NCBI GenBank assembly: GCA_040954595.2
Contig: CM082591.2
Span: 8,184,001-8,248,000, forward strand
Reading direction: 5' to 3'
From: Balanoglossus misakiensis
Taxonomy: Eukaryota > Hemichordata
Length of the DNA: 64,000 nt
In this document: positions 47,605 to 59,653 of the stretch, piece after piece
Position numbering within the stretch: the stretch's first letter is position 1
Layout: each line of letters starts with the position of its first letter
Translations under genes and position numbers: made by a program
Notes under the pieces: generated by a model
Databases searched by the model: none
What the model was told of the DNA's origin: nothing
The model's input: the letters and a program-made list of their open reading frames with translations, nothing else

Positions 47605-48155
47605 GCTCTGCGTACAGGTCTGTGTGTTCCCGGCGTTATACGGCCTCCACCCACAGCCCTGCAAGGCGCCATAGAAAAAACTGGTGCTTCTGCGGTCCGG
47701 ATCCGGACCGCAGCTTTTTCGGCCGAAATTCGATTTTATCGAAGCAAAATCATTTCCCTGTCTACTTCTGCCTCCTAACCGACTCCAAATATGATTCGAT
47801 TAACTTGTCCTAACGTCCGAACCGCTCGCTTTCTAAAACTTTTATGTTTACCCATGGAGAAAAACTCGCTGTAAGCCTTGCATTCAATACGGCGATCTCG
47901 ACATGTAAACACACACAAATAAATCAGAACGCGAGTAGTTCTGACGTTAGGACAAGTTAATCACATCATATTTGGAGTCAGTTAGGAGGTAGAAGTAGAC
48001 TAGGAAAGTATTTTGCTTCGATAAAATCAAATTTCGGCCGAAAAAGCTGCGGTCCGGATCCGGACCGCAGAAGCACCAGTTTTTTCTATGGCGCCTTGCA
48101 GGGCTGTGGGTGGAGGCCGTATAACGCCGGGAACACACAGACCTGTACACAGAGC
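47605..48155. mobile_element. Large family J foldback element, 551 bp
   Basis: Arms of about 210 bases (47605-47817 and 47945-48155) are inverted copies, each containing the inner palindrome TGCGGTCCGGATCCGGACCGC. It is flanked by TAGAGTACTGTGTA (47591-47604) and TAGAGTACTGTGCA (48156-48169). The middle is unrelated AT-richer DNA. No coding frame. Confidence 0.85.
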
Positions 48156-48652
48156 TAGAGTACTGTGCAGCAAGGGCCCAGGGCAACAGTAAATGTCGAA
48201 ATCCAAACCCTGCTGACTCAAGCAAAACCAGACAAATAAGGTCACAACTCATCCATGCACCGGACTCCCTTGGGGATGCAGGTCGCATGGGTCGATCGAA
48301 ATGTCCTGTGTCAAACTTTCAAGTTTCATAATATCAAATTACACCTCAATCGAATGAGTACACTTCATGATTGTAGTAAGGATCTAATCGAATGGTTGCG
48401 CGCGTTGATTTTCTTGCCGTGTGAATAGGTAAGGCAGGCCAGACATCGAATCCCGTAAAAATACATAAGTAAATGTCCTATGCCTACACCTATGCACCAA
48501 GACGACACCACAGCCCACGACAACAGGCGACACACCAACATGCGCAAGCGTGGACCGTGGACGTACGATCGAGCACGTACACTGAACATTCACAGTAAAA
48601 ACTAATCACACAGAACAATCCCCAATTCTTTTAGTAAGTTTGTTTGACTCAC

Positions 48653-48900
48653 CTGTCAGACATATGCCCGAACGGCAAAACAGATGTCAATGCAAATACG
48701 CCAACATCAGCAAAGCTTTAAAAACAAGGCGTTCACATTCAATATGGCGTCAGATGAAAAAATAAAATGTTGGCCTTTGACCTCTGTGAAATTAGCATAT
48801 GGCGCAACAATGTGGGGAGACAAGTTTCAGTTTAGCGTCTGAACTAGAATGTGATTGCTACCAGTACATATCGTCGGATCAGGACGTTTGCAAGCGCTAA
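48653..48900 (-). promoter_or_regulatory. Candidate 5' UTR exon and promoter of the CIKS-like gene
   Basis: On the minus strand a full consensus donor CAG/GTGAGT ends an exon at 48653, and the next good acceptor before the coding exon is at 45252. This would give a noncoding first exon starting somewhere above 48653. No TATA box is evident. The pairing is a guess from splice signals only. Confidence 0.35.
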
Positions 48901-50986
48901 AATATATATCTGAAAGGGAAGGCAGTTTTATCAAGTTACTTATATAAAGAACAATACATTTCTTTTGGTCCAAAGACGGGCAAGTGAAACGGAATGGTGG
49001 ACAGGCACAGGCAAAAATAGATTCATGCCTGTGGTCATCCTTACGCCGATTCTGAATTTTGTTTGACGAATGTGTTTATGGTATATGCAAATAATGCTTT
49101 TCGAGTAGGCGGAAGTTAGTTGAGCCTTGAGGTGTGACAACATGTATGCCTGGTATTTGACAGGGGCTGTTGGTTTAAATAGAAACTTGATAGTTTGTGT
49201 TTTAATAATAAATTCACATATATAATGAATTTTTGTACTACTAAGAAAATGTAGGGGAGTATACAATTGATACATAATAAACTGGATTTAATTATAAAAG
49301 TCAATATTGTCATGTACTCCAGTCTGATTGACCTAAAAATACTCCTATAGAGCTCACTGTGTATAAATTATATAGTAGAAACTATTTTATAGTAGTCAGA
49401 AACTATAAGTGTGTCTTTAGTTTATCCTTGCCTATAACATGTATAAGAATGATATTTGTAATGACACCAAGTGTATACAAGAAATTTGCCCTTGACTTGA
49501 CAGTGACAGAAAAATTGATGATTTTGAAAATTAGTTTATAATGGATTATCAATATCAAAAATTTAAATGGCAGGAAGATGGTAACTAAATTTTGTATCTC
49601 TGACCATAATCTGAAAATTGAGATTGGGAGATCAGAGGTTTGTCATTTTTGTAGAAAATACATTTCATTATACAGTGAAACTTTTCAAAAGTGCACACCA
49701 AAGGGACTGAAAATATTAATATTGTTAAGTTTGTAGAGGTGTCTGGTTTAAAAAGATTCTGGTAATGTGCTTTTATGAGAAGGGACTGAAGAGTGTTCGG
49801 TATAGTCAGGTTTCCAGATTAGATAGGGTTCGGTTTAGATAGATTTTACTGTATCATCAAATGTAGCAAATAGACTGTGGACAGCTGGTTGTGCCATTTT
49901 GGCCATCATTGTTTCGTGTACTAAACTGTGCAAAATTGTTACTGTTCAGCTGACACGAGCGAGTCAGAAGAGACATTGATATGTGAATGGGGAGGGGAGA
50001 AATGACAGAATGACATATTTTATGACATGCAATACTCAAGCACATACAAAATATATTTGATGTCTGTCTGGTTGATAATCATCGCAGCATAATGCCATTA
50101 CCAATATATTAAGAAAATTAATTTTATGATCCATATACTGTCCTCTTTGGAACCTGATAGTAATTCTCTAAAAGAGGAAAAACACACTTATTCATAACAC
50201 CACTCTTGTTAGTTTCTTAAAATTGATACAATTTAATATACTTTGAATTTTAGACAAAACAATTTACATGTATACAATGTAGGTACATAAAAAATCATCT
50301 GATACAAAATTACATTCAAATTGTCAAAGTTACAAAAGTTCAGGTATAACCAAAAAGTATCAAAAATACTCTATAGCAATAGTGAAGTAATAATCAAAAT
50401 CTCAAGTTTGGTTTAAGATTTACTCGACGGTATACAAATTAAGAAACTGACCAAAGAAAACCGTCCAAATTGTCAGTTTTCCTTCGGAAATGTCAGAGAT
50501 AGCTGATAAAACAGGTGCTCAGCCTGGCTAATTAAATATTCACGGACCGTGCCAAAGCGATCGGATAACCCGAAATTCGGATAATCGGTGTTCGGATAAC
50601 CGATGTTCAACTGTACTAGCAGAGTCACTTAAAGGTATACGGTCCCCTATGCAAATATCTCTACAGTTACCATGGCAAATTGAGATCTAGCCAATCACAG
50701 ATTTTCAGTGGGTGGCACACACGAAAAAAGAGCGCCACCATATGTTCTTTAGTACCCTAAAATATGCCATTTCCGACATATATGGGCGTATATAAATTGG
50801 AGGTGACTGTATACCTTTAAACTTCCTGTATGTTTACCACAAAGTACTAGTGTTTGTGAATTACCCTAAACTGCCCTACATATAAATGAGTCTGGAAATT
50901 GTCTCTCTTGATTTTAATATTCTATATAGATACAACTATTCCTACAAGAAAGAATGGTCAAAAATGTTAAGTACTATTAAATTATG
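48901..50986. other. Intergenic AT-rich DNA
   Basis: No gene seen. It holds a TIR element (49672-49853) and a GGTATACGGTCACC element (50631-50820). The 3' UTR of the astacin gene must start at 50986 going left; no clear poly(A) signal was chosen. Confidence 0.5.
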
Positions 50987-52125
50987 TTAATTTATTCTTA
51001 TAAATTCGTAATTAGCAGAAAATCCTCCAAATGTGTTTACTACATCTGTTGTGAAGGTGACCACCAATGTGCTGCTTGTTGATATCACCATACCATTAGG
51101 TCCGCCGCCACAGATTCTAGAAATGATAAACAAACGCTAAATTAAAAGGGTGTATTTCTGTATTAATGCTGTCCTTAACCCTTTGAATGCTACATACCTT
51201 TTCTCTGTCAAAATATGGTATATAATTTTTACATTTTCACACATTTTTCTCCAAAGTTTTCCCCGTAATTTTAGACCAAGTGGGTGTAATTGTCCACTGT
51301 CTTTAGGTCTTTTAGCAAAATTTGAGAAAAAATGTGAAATAAGTTATGACAGGTTATTTTCTGAAAGATGACAACAAGTTGACTATGGCATTGAAAGGGT
51401 TAAAGGGCGACGATCGTCTTATGCGCATGTGCCAAAGCAGAGACTCTGGTTACAAAAATTGTGGTACAGGCAACGCCATAAGGCAGTGTACTGTCCTCAC
51501 AATTAACAGACAAGACGGCTGTCACACAAATGTGAAATAGACTGTTCATTAACTTGCATTCCGTGTTGTATTATACAAGTGTTCAACATGTACCGGTATC
51601 TTCACATTCAGGGGCAAATATAACAGTGCATTATGCTCTATTCAGCCATTGGCTTGCATAAATTAAAACAGACTCTCAACCAATCACAACAATGTATCTG
51701 TGGCCATGTTTCACTGATAAAATAAAATTAATTATTCAAGCCCTAGCTATACAAAAACTTACCTAGCTGGTGTGTCCCATTCAGATCCAAGTAATATCTC
51801 AACATAGTCATGTAAACATTCATGAATTTGGTCTCTTCCCGACCTGTAAACTTCAAAGTCGTTGAAGGTCAGCTTTATACGGTATTCTGATGGTGCCTAT
51901 TAAAGAATATGTAAAATGAGGTGTTGATTATTGGGATATTGATTATGAGAAGAGAAATTCTTTGTTTGAATTCAAGGAAGAAATTGTGCCTTTAGGGACA
52001 GATTTTTAGAAACATAGCATTATCCAGGACACTGTGGTCTCATTTGGAAACAATTGCACAGAAAGTGGTTTACATTGAATTGCATACAGACAGACAGACA
52101 TGCAGTTGGACAAGTACCGGTATAC

Positions 52126-52171
<46 letters not shown>

Positions 52172-52714
52172 TGATAAACTGATCAACAGCAAGGCAATGA
52201 TAACTTCACTTGAACAAAATCCTATCTACACACACCAAATATCGAGGTGATACGCCCAGCGGTTTCAAAGTTTTTGATATGGATCGATGGACATCAAAAA
52301 TTTACATATTGGTACATTCATAAGGTTCCAATGGTATGTATAAATATACCAAATGGGACCTAAAATAGACAATAGATACAGATAGTGGATCTTTAAAGGG
52401 ACAAAGTCTCGTGTCTATAAGCAGGATGGAATTTGTGTGTGGTTGAATGTTGATTCACTATAAATTCACATTTAAAATAACATAAACGGTTTCTTGTATC
52501 AAACATAATTAATGGAAAAAGGGCTGCGAGAGAAAGACTTTGTCCCTTTAAGAGTTTCAAGGTTAGCACATAAAATCAAAAGTATATCCAAACCAGGTAA
52601 ACTGGACTCTTACCTGTATAGTCCATTGACAGTTAAGATTGTTGAAGTAATTATCAGGATAACCAGGTGATGTGAATGATCCCTTTGGTCTGGTGAATAT
52701 CTCTTGGCACAACA
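50987..52714 (-). CDS. CUB domain 2 and stop
   Basis: Exons 52714-52614, 51896-51763 and 51116-50987. Features: GSFTSPGYPDNYFNNLNC, LTFNDFEV, CLHDYVEIL, RICGGGP, and a closing FGGFSANYEFIRIN before TAA. The junction phases (0 then 2) match those of CUB1, consistent with duplication of a CUB exon set. Confidence 0.9.
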
Positions 52715-55700
52715 CTGCAAGTGAAAGCGACAAAATGATCTATAGTTACCCACGTGAGTCTGGTTGTGTATGTACAACAGTTCTGGAGTACAAACCTTGG
52801 TACAAAACCCCCAGCGAGTTGGAGTCTTATATTTAAGACTACACTTATTCTGGCAAATTTACATAGGTTTACACTTTGTGCTAGGGGGTCAAATCACATT
52901 ATACTAATTGCATTCTGGGTAAAAAGTCGACAACCCACTGTAGTAACAGATAGAAGAAATGATCATATGTTTACTTTTTTCATGACTTCTATTGGTCAAA
53001 CATGACTGTCTTTGTAGTTAGCATACTACAAATGTAAAACTCATTAAATTTTTTCACATTTTGTTATTTTTTCTATAACAAGTTTCAGAATGACCGAGTA
53101 TCACTTTACTCTTTTGCTTATAAACTCCCAAAAATTGGCCATCTTGAAATTGTGTCGACCATATCAGATTTCCATCACTCACTTAGGTAGCTTAAAACCT
53201 ATTTAAGGTAGGGAGAATTGTACAAAAGTGTTTTACGGTATTTAGAGTCTGCATGTGTAGAAAAACAAGTCATTACCAGGTGTTGGTGGCACATTGACTG
53301 CAGCTGTGGTTGGCAGTCGAATTCCTCCAATAGGACTAGGGGTAACCGCTCCATCAGAAACTATATTAGTGCATGTATTTCTGGAACTGATGGCTGCATA
53401 CCAGGCTTTGAATCCTCGTTTAGCTTCTGAGAAATCTGACACAAACACGACTTCCATCTGATGGCCAGTGGATGTGAAACAAGGTGGCAACTGATAGCCG
53501 CAATACCTAAAAATAATATTTTATATTAAAACAGTTAAAGGCAAAAATTTTAATCTGAAGTGGAAGATAAGAGATTAAAGTAACACAACAAGAGAGCCAG
53601 ATATCCAGACAATAGACAGGTTGACCAAAACATATCGAGGAATTTTCCACATTAGCCCGGCTTTGAGTTCAAACTCATGACGGCTGTATGAGGGCGCTAG
53701 ACTTATGAAAAAGGTGCACTTGACAGCACTTACTTGAAACCACCATCTGGAGGATCGTCCATGTTCCTCAAGGTAACAGAATCATAACGACATGGATCTC
53801 TGAGATAGCTAGAACGTTCAAGTTCAAAGTCCTCAAATATGAAAGCAATTTTCTGACCAGGTAAAACCTGAAAGAAAAGAAGAAAAAAACAACATATATC
53901 TTAAATGTTTTGATCACTGTAAATTAGAGAAAAAAACACAGAATTTCACTGATGTAGTTACCCAGTTTTGTCATGCAAAGCGTACGAATAAACGGACAAC
54001 AATTAATGTGAACTATCGCGGGGTATAAACTTATACCCTTTCTAATGGAATTACAGGATAGATGTAGTAAAGTACAGGATGTGTTGTCACCACAAACAGA
54101 ACAACATTTCAACTGTCCGGCACTTATTTGGTGTGTTCTTCTGGACTTCAAAATACAGATATTGTAACCCCAGATTCACCCCTTCTCTGTGTACTGGTAT
54201 ACTAAAGGGAGTAATGATGAACTCTTACCGAACCCTAACCCTAACCTTAATCATCAAATATACCTGCTAACAAACAGACAAATAAACAATTTTAACTTTT
54301 TAGCTATTTTGGTGTTTACTCCATGTTTGTATTCATAAACAAACGAACAAACAAATAACAACATAGTCGTTTGAGGGCGCTCCAGAGGTGGGGTGTGTGT
54401 GCAGGGGGCGCCACCTTGAACAATAGATTTTCCAGTCTACAGCAGGGCATGATCATATGTCAAAAAACTATATACATGAAGTGTGTGTTGATAGTATTAT
54501 GTCATACCTGTAAGGTCCAGGTACATTCTTGATTATGCGGATAGAATGATGGGTAATTTGGGGATATGATCTCACCCCTATCTGCAGTCAACATTTCAAC
54601 ACAATCTGTAGAAAACAACAAAGAAAATTCATATACACTGACAACCTATACATACACCTTTTCTGTCCACAAAAGTGTCCAGCTTTAAAGCCTCTAGAGC
54701 TGCCACTTTTTGCATTATTTTCATGATTTTATTTTCCAACTTAAATTGGTCCATCTAAGTAAGCTTACTGATAGGTATACATGAACACCTTATCGATGCC
54801 TGATTGTGGCTGCATGTTGCAATTTGAACCCACTGTGTATTAAAAGGGTGCCGCACCCATTTAATCAGCCTCCATACAAACAGTACGCAGCTATCGTGGT
54901 ATGCGTCGCCAACAGATGACAAACTGATGCAAATGCAAGTACTGTGGAAAACAATATATGTGAAATGTGGCAGCTATATGGACTTTAAAGGGACAAAGTG
55001 TCTAGTGTCTCTCCCTCTGCCCTTTTCCCATCAATAATGTTTGATACGAAGAAGACACTGTTTATGTTATTCTACATGTGGATATACCGGTATAGTGAAT
55101 CAACGTTCAACCACACACAACTTCCATCCTGCTTGTAGTATATGAGAGTAAAAATCTCGCCAAAATGAATAAATGGTAAACACCGATTATTCATTTTGGC
55201 CAGTTTTTCACTCTCGTCTCTACAAGTGGGATGGAAGTTGTGTGCGGTCGAACGTTGATTCATTATATATCTACATGTAGAATGACATAGATGGTATCTT
55301 GTATCAAACATTATAAGTTAATGGAACAAGGGCAGCAAGAGAGAGAGAGGGAGAGAGACTTTGTCCCTTTTACACTAACGCTTGATTTGATAATAGAACT
55401 ATGACTTACTTAAAGGTGCAGGAATATTACTGTTACCATCAATTTCACAGAGGGTCCCCGAATAAGGCCATGGACAAACACACTCACAATTGCTTCCAAC
55501 ATAACCTCCATTCTGACACAACAAGCTTGGACAGTCACCTGAAAAAAAAATAATACTTCATGTAGAGTGATGATCAAACTTCAAAGAATAGCAAAAAAGT
55601 AGAATGTTATCCAGCAAGCAAACTAGCACAAACGGGTAGTTTAACGATCTCTGAAATGTGAAGCTGATGGGTGTTGTCTCTTTACATACATAACTCAACT

Positions 55701-57721
55701 GCTAACAGTTGTATGTACTGTAAAACGAGAAGTTTTAGCGACAGACAATTGTCACAATATTAACAGAAGTGACTATTACGCGAAGATTAAAAATGTCTGT
55801 ACAAACAGACTTCTGATATTGTGACTCACTTACCAACTGGGCAATTGTAAAGTCGATTTGCCAAAAGTATATCCAACGAACTTAAACCACTACGTTGTCC
55901 AATTTTCAGCTGGTCAGCTGGATTTTTTGTGGTAATTGTTTTAGCTCCATACTGACTGAAAGCCTATAAAGCCAATAAAACAAAATAAATGTGGTAAATT
56001 GGTGAAAACCTTATTTAAAATCATTAATGATAAATATATGCACAGCAATCAGGAAACCCAGTTAGGATTTCACACCTGGGATTTTCAGGATACTTGAAAG
56101 GTTCAGGCTTTAAAGGGACAAAGTCTCTCTCTCGCTGCCCCTTTTTCCATTTATTATGTTTGATACATACAAGACACCGTTTATGTTATTCTACATGTGG
56201 ATATATTGTGAATCAACGTTCGACCACACACAACTTCCATCCCATTGCTAGGATATAAGAGAAACAACCGATCCCATAAGGTCCTATGGTAAAAAGCAAT
56301 GGGACCTAATAACTCGCACAAATTGAATAAATGGTACAGAACTATAAATATTAATTTTGGCGAGTTTTTGCACTCTCGTGTCTACAAGCAGGATAGAAGT
56401 TGTGTGTGGTCGAACATTGATTCACTATATATCCACATGTAGAATACCATAGATGGTGTCTTGTATGTATCAAACATAATAAATGGAAAAAGGGCAGCGA
56501 GAGAGAGACTTTGTCCCTTCAAGGTACCAGTCTACTCAAAATTTAGAATATTTTCATTTTCCTGATTTCTATATGCATTTAAAATATCAATGAATTTTAG
56601 ATACAAAAATAACGAGAAAACTGGATGTTCCAATGCTACTTTTTCAGTTAGGAGAGTTTCAAATATTGTGGGAAAATGCTGAGTCGGCCCTTTACTCGAA
56701 CTCCTAGTGCTATAGTTTTCCTTTGGTGAAAATTTCTGAAAAGTGCCATAGTGTTTTCTTTATATCCATTAATAACACTCCTCTTTTGGCACCTTGAAAA
56801 TTTCAACAAAATGACAATATTGTCTTAAACACAGGTTTATCAAGATTCTACAGTAAGGCTATGGAATTCACTTGCCTCTGGATACTGTAAAACACTTTAT
56901 TTTCGCGAGTTGAAATTTTCGCAATATCGAGAGAGGCCACCGTTTTGCGAGTACCGGGTATTATTTTTCGCGTTCTCTTTTTTCATTCACTGCATCGTTA
57001 TCTTAAAAAAAATTACGTGACTTTTTATTTTCACGCTATTTTGGATCTTGCGCATTTCACAAAAATTTATTGCTCGTGAAAATAACCCGTTTTACAGTAG
57101 TCATTTAAAGAGGCAGGTCCCATATATAAATGGAATTAAGGGTAATTATAGAGTGGGAAAATTCAAACTGCTGTGAGGGTCACTCCCACTCAGGTCCCGA
57201 TTTCCCCAGAGTTTTCCCTGCTTGAAGTCATTGAAGGACTTTTAAAGACAAGCATGGATTGTCTGTGAAAATAGTAGGAACATAACTGTAATAAAAACGG
57301 CAAGAAAGGGACATTAATCGGTCTCTACCATTTATTCATTTTGGGCGAGATTTTACTCTCATATAATACAAGCGGGATGGAAGTGGTGTGGGGTTGAATG
57401 TTCCTTCACTACATATCCACATGTAGAATAACATTAACGGTGTCTTGTATCAAACATAATTAATGAAAAAAAGGGCAGCGAGACAGAGAATTTGTCCCCT
57501 TTTTATCAAATACTCACATAAGTACCATAGTGCATAATAGATTCCAAGTCATAAGGTACACCAAGGTCTGTACTAATTCCAATATCATATCTGTCAAAGT
57601 GAACTCGTCTCTGTGGTATTATGCTTTCATAGTGGACTGTGATGTACTGGTCTCGATCAGGGCGTCTGTGTTCATGCAAGAATCCTATACAATGTCCAAT
57701 CTCATGAAGGATAATCCCAAA
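50987..57721 (-). CDS. Astacin-EGF-CUB-CUB metalloprotease, BP10/SpAN-like (5' part missing)
   Basis: Nine minus-strand exons join in phase: 57721-57518, 55963-55834, 55538-55410, 54605-54508, 53867-53734, 53506-53277, 52714-52614, 51896-51763 and 51116-50987 (TAA at 50987-50989), giving 429 residues. Order: C-terminal half of an astacin domain (1-110), EGF (112-154), CUB1 (155-270), a Ser/Thr/Pro linker (270-308), CUB2 (308-429). Astacin-EGF-CUB-CUB is the arrangement of sea-urchin BP10/SpAN and differs from tolloid, which has more CUBs. Such proteins are secreted zinc endopeptidases acting in embryos on extracellular substrates. Signal peptide, propeptide and the first half of the catalytic domain were not found in the window. 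Confidence 0.9.
52127..52168. repeat. (CAGA)n microsatellite
   Basis: About ten CAGA units, with a shorter run just before (52087-52100). Confidence 0.95.
52393..52551. mobile_element. Palindromic MITE family A, copy 6 (internal deletion)
   Basis: Both TTAA-flanked ends are present, but most of the left arm and loop is deleted, leaving 159 bases. It lies between CUB2 exons of the astacin gene. Confidence 0.8.
53277..54605 (-). CDS. CUB domain 1 and linker
   Basis: Exons 54605-54508, 53867-53734 and 53506-53277. The CUB hallmarks are GEIISPNYPSFYPHNQECTW, a run FIFEDFELE, CRYDSV and YCGYQLPP with four conserved cysteines. The last exon continues into about 35 residues rich in Thr, Ser and Pro (SPIGGIRLPTTAAV), a likely flexible, glycosylated linker. 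Confidence 0.9.
54985..55371. mobile_element. Palindromic MITE family A, copy 7
   Basis: Left TTAA with AGGGACAAAG; the right end reads CTTTGTCCCTTTTA. The right arm carries an expanded GA run. Confidence 0.85.
55410..55538 (-). CDS. EGF module of the astacin gene
   Basis: A phase 1-1 exon with six cysteines in DCPSLLCQNGGYVG and CECVCPWPYSGTLC. It links the protease to CUB1, as in BP10/SpAN. A palindromic MITE (54985-55371) lies about 40 bases beyond its donor. Confidence 0.9.
   Translation of the reverse strand: MTVQACCVRMEVMLEAIVSVFVHGLIRGPSVKLMVTVIFLHL
55834..57721 (-). CDS. Astacin catalytic exons (zinc site and Met-turn)
   Basis: Exon 57721-57518 carries the full zinc signature HEIGHCIGFLHEHRRPDRD: three His ligands and the catalytic Glu, with the family's RPDRD extension. 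It ends at the Met-turn SIMHYGTY. Exon 55963-55834 supplies AFSQYGAKTI, IGQRSGLSSLDIL and the closing LYNC. All visible catalytic residues are present, so the enzyme is probably active if the upstream half is normal. The first exon starts at phase 0, so the preceding exon must end on a codon boundary. Confidence 0.92.
56110..56522. mobile_element. Palindromic MITE family A, copy 8
   Basis: A long copy (413 bases) with a small insertion in the central loop; left TTAA, right end CTTTGTCCCTTCAA. Confidence 0.85.
57312..57503. mobile_element. Palindromic MITE family A, copy 9 (partial)
   Basis: Loop and right arm only; the right end is altered to TTTGTCCCCTTTTT. It ends 15 bases from the astacin zinc-site exon. 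Confidence 0.7.
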
Positions 57722-58281
57722 CTGAAACGAGAGCAAAAAAAGAAAATACATCAGTACGAGCATCCAATGTGAAGAAAATTCCAATATCACTCCTGGCCTT
57801 GACTGCTCCAATAGTTAGAGACTGTTAAGGAAAATTGAAAGTATTGTTATTGTTATTTTTAATTGTGGATTCTCTATTGTATGTATAATGAAAATCTGTA
57901 ATAAAATATAGGGGTCACCGTGCTTGTTTATGAAATACAGGGCCATGAATTTAACCTATAATAGAAGAAAACTGCTGACTCAGCATTTTTCACCAATAGT
58001 TTGTCTATGGGCAAATTTTTGAACGCAATTTATCTCAAAAATAAAATAGAGTGCAGTGACTCCTATATTTCATTTGACCAATGAATTTATATTTACTGGA
58101 CTGAACTATGTGTAAAATTACGTGAAAATGACAATAGTAGAAGTTTGTTTTCTAGCGATTATCAATGTAATCCTATGGGAAAAAGACGGGTGCGTGCAGT
58201 TTTCCGGTTTATGTTCTGCGTGTATATCCTTAACTACCTACAGCCATGTTCTTAATTGTTGCAACAACATATAAATTGAAC

Positions 58282-58344
58282 GGTTTCGAAAGGTAAACCA
58301 AACCTTCGAGACCACTGCTCTAACCACTTGGCTATGATGCCGCC
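58282..58344 (-). pseudogene. tRNA-Ser-like pseudogene or SINE head
   Basis: Read on the minus strand it begins GGCGGCATCA, then has a good A-box TAGCCAAGTGG, a D-arm GTGGTTAGAGC and an anticodon-like loop CTCGAAG as in tRNA-Ser(CGA). The long variable arm of a serine tRNA is absent and only a loose B-box (TTTCGAAACC) follows. It is therefore not a working tRNA and more likely the 5' head of a SINE or a decayed copy. Confidence 0.5.
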
Positions 58345-58437
58345 TACACGTACATGTACCATGTGTATGCAACTCACAAACACTGTGTGTCTAAAGTTGT
58401 ACTTCTTGGATGTGCACTGCAATAGTTTCATTGTCTT

Positions 58438-58795
58438 TTAAAGGGACAAAGTCTTGCTGCCCTTTTTTCATTAATTATATTTGATACAAGACACTGTTAA
58501 TGTTATTCAACATGTGGATATATAGTGAATCAATGCTCGATAACACAACTTCCATCTCACTTGTAGACACGAGAGTGAAAAAAACTCACCAAAATGAATA
58601 TAAATCAGTCTCTACCATTTATTCACTTTGGGGAGATTTTTACTCTCATATCCTACAAACAGAATGGAAGTTGTGTGTGGCCGAACGTTGATTCACATAT
58701 ATCCACATGTACATTGTAGAATGACATAAACAGTGTCTTGTATCAAACATAATTTATTGGAAAAGGGCAGCGAGAGAGAGACTTTGTCCCTTTAA
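58438..58795. mobile_element. Palindromic MITE family A, copy 10
   Basis: Full copy with TTAA on both sides (58438-58441, 58792-58795). Confidence 0.87.
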
Positions 58796-59653
58796 ATGCA
58801 GTTGTCAAAAACCTAAAGAGAGAGTGGTATTTTGGGAGCGACTTTTTCAAATACTTTTGGCACTTCTGGTATACAGTCAACATGGCACCAGTGCGAGATT
58901 CGCAATGGTTGTTCAAATGATAAACTCTCACCTCTATGCAGTGAAGTAGGGGAAGTGCCAATCTGATTAAAATAAATCAGACGTAGGGAATGGCGACGTG
59001 TTTTTTTTTATGCTGTTGACTAACAGTTTAAATAAACAAAAACTGTTATCTAATAGGGGGAAATGGATTTCATATACACAGAAAAAAGTATATTTCTAGT
59101 GTGACTTGATTTTAATGTGTTGCTATGGTAACACTTTCAGTTGCCACCCGGTTGTCTTCAAGAAAAAATCCCATTTCACTATTGGTTTTTAATATCCACC
59201 ATTGGGTGAAAGAATTGGCTCCTCAAACAAAGTCTACAGAATATTTGACAAATAATTGTTTGCCAGAGATGGAAGTCTTTAATGCAAATACAAGACGTAG
59301 AATTTCCAAAGAATGCAAAGATTTTTGTCCAAATACAGGAAGAGACAAACAGCTCACAAGAACCAAAATAATTGGGAAGGTTCATTGGTATAATGCGATG
59401 ATGTGTCCCAATTTCAGTTCAATATACCGATAATTGTCAGCTGTCAAAGTTACATTCATTCTCTTCTTGGTAATATATTGTGTTTAAGCTTGACCTTTTG
59501 ACCTCAACTATCAGGTGCTCAGGTGATCCTGGTACTTGCTGTGTCACTAAATTAAATTGATCATGTGACTGACGTACCTTGCCAAGTTTTTACACTATAG
59601 TGAACAGTGTGTTGCTATATGTGATTACAAGCATTTCGACTCGAGCTGCAAAT

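Larger units (their letters stand above)
57722..59653. other. Astacin intron or flank and TRIM upstream region
   Basis: I searched the minus strand for the missing first half of the astacin domain (a CxS..G..GGxQ type segment) and did not find it. The stretch holds a TTAAGGATGTACG element (57903-58236), a tRNA-like sequence (58282-58344) and a palindromic MITE (58438-58795). The 5' UTR and promoter of the TRIM gene must lie near 59653; no TATA box was identified. Confidence 0.45.

Noticed and set aside
52081-52170. CRISPR-like regular repeat
   Set aside because: It is a simple CAGA microsatellite without spacers, in an animal genome.
59125-59433. 102-codon plus-strand frame just before the TRIM gene
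   Set aside because: No domain seen, and it is closed by stops before the TRIM start; probably 5' flank or UTR.
59579-59653. Longer TRIM start at a TTG codon
   Set aside because: The first ATG with good context is at 59654 and the RING domain follows at the normal distance.
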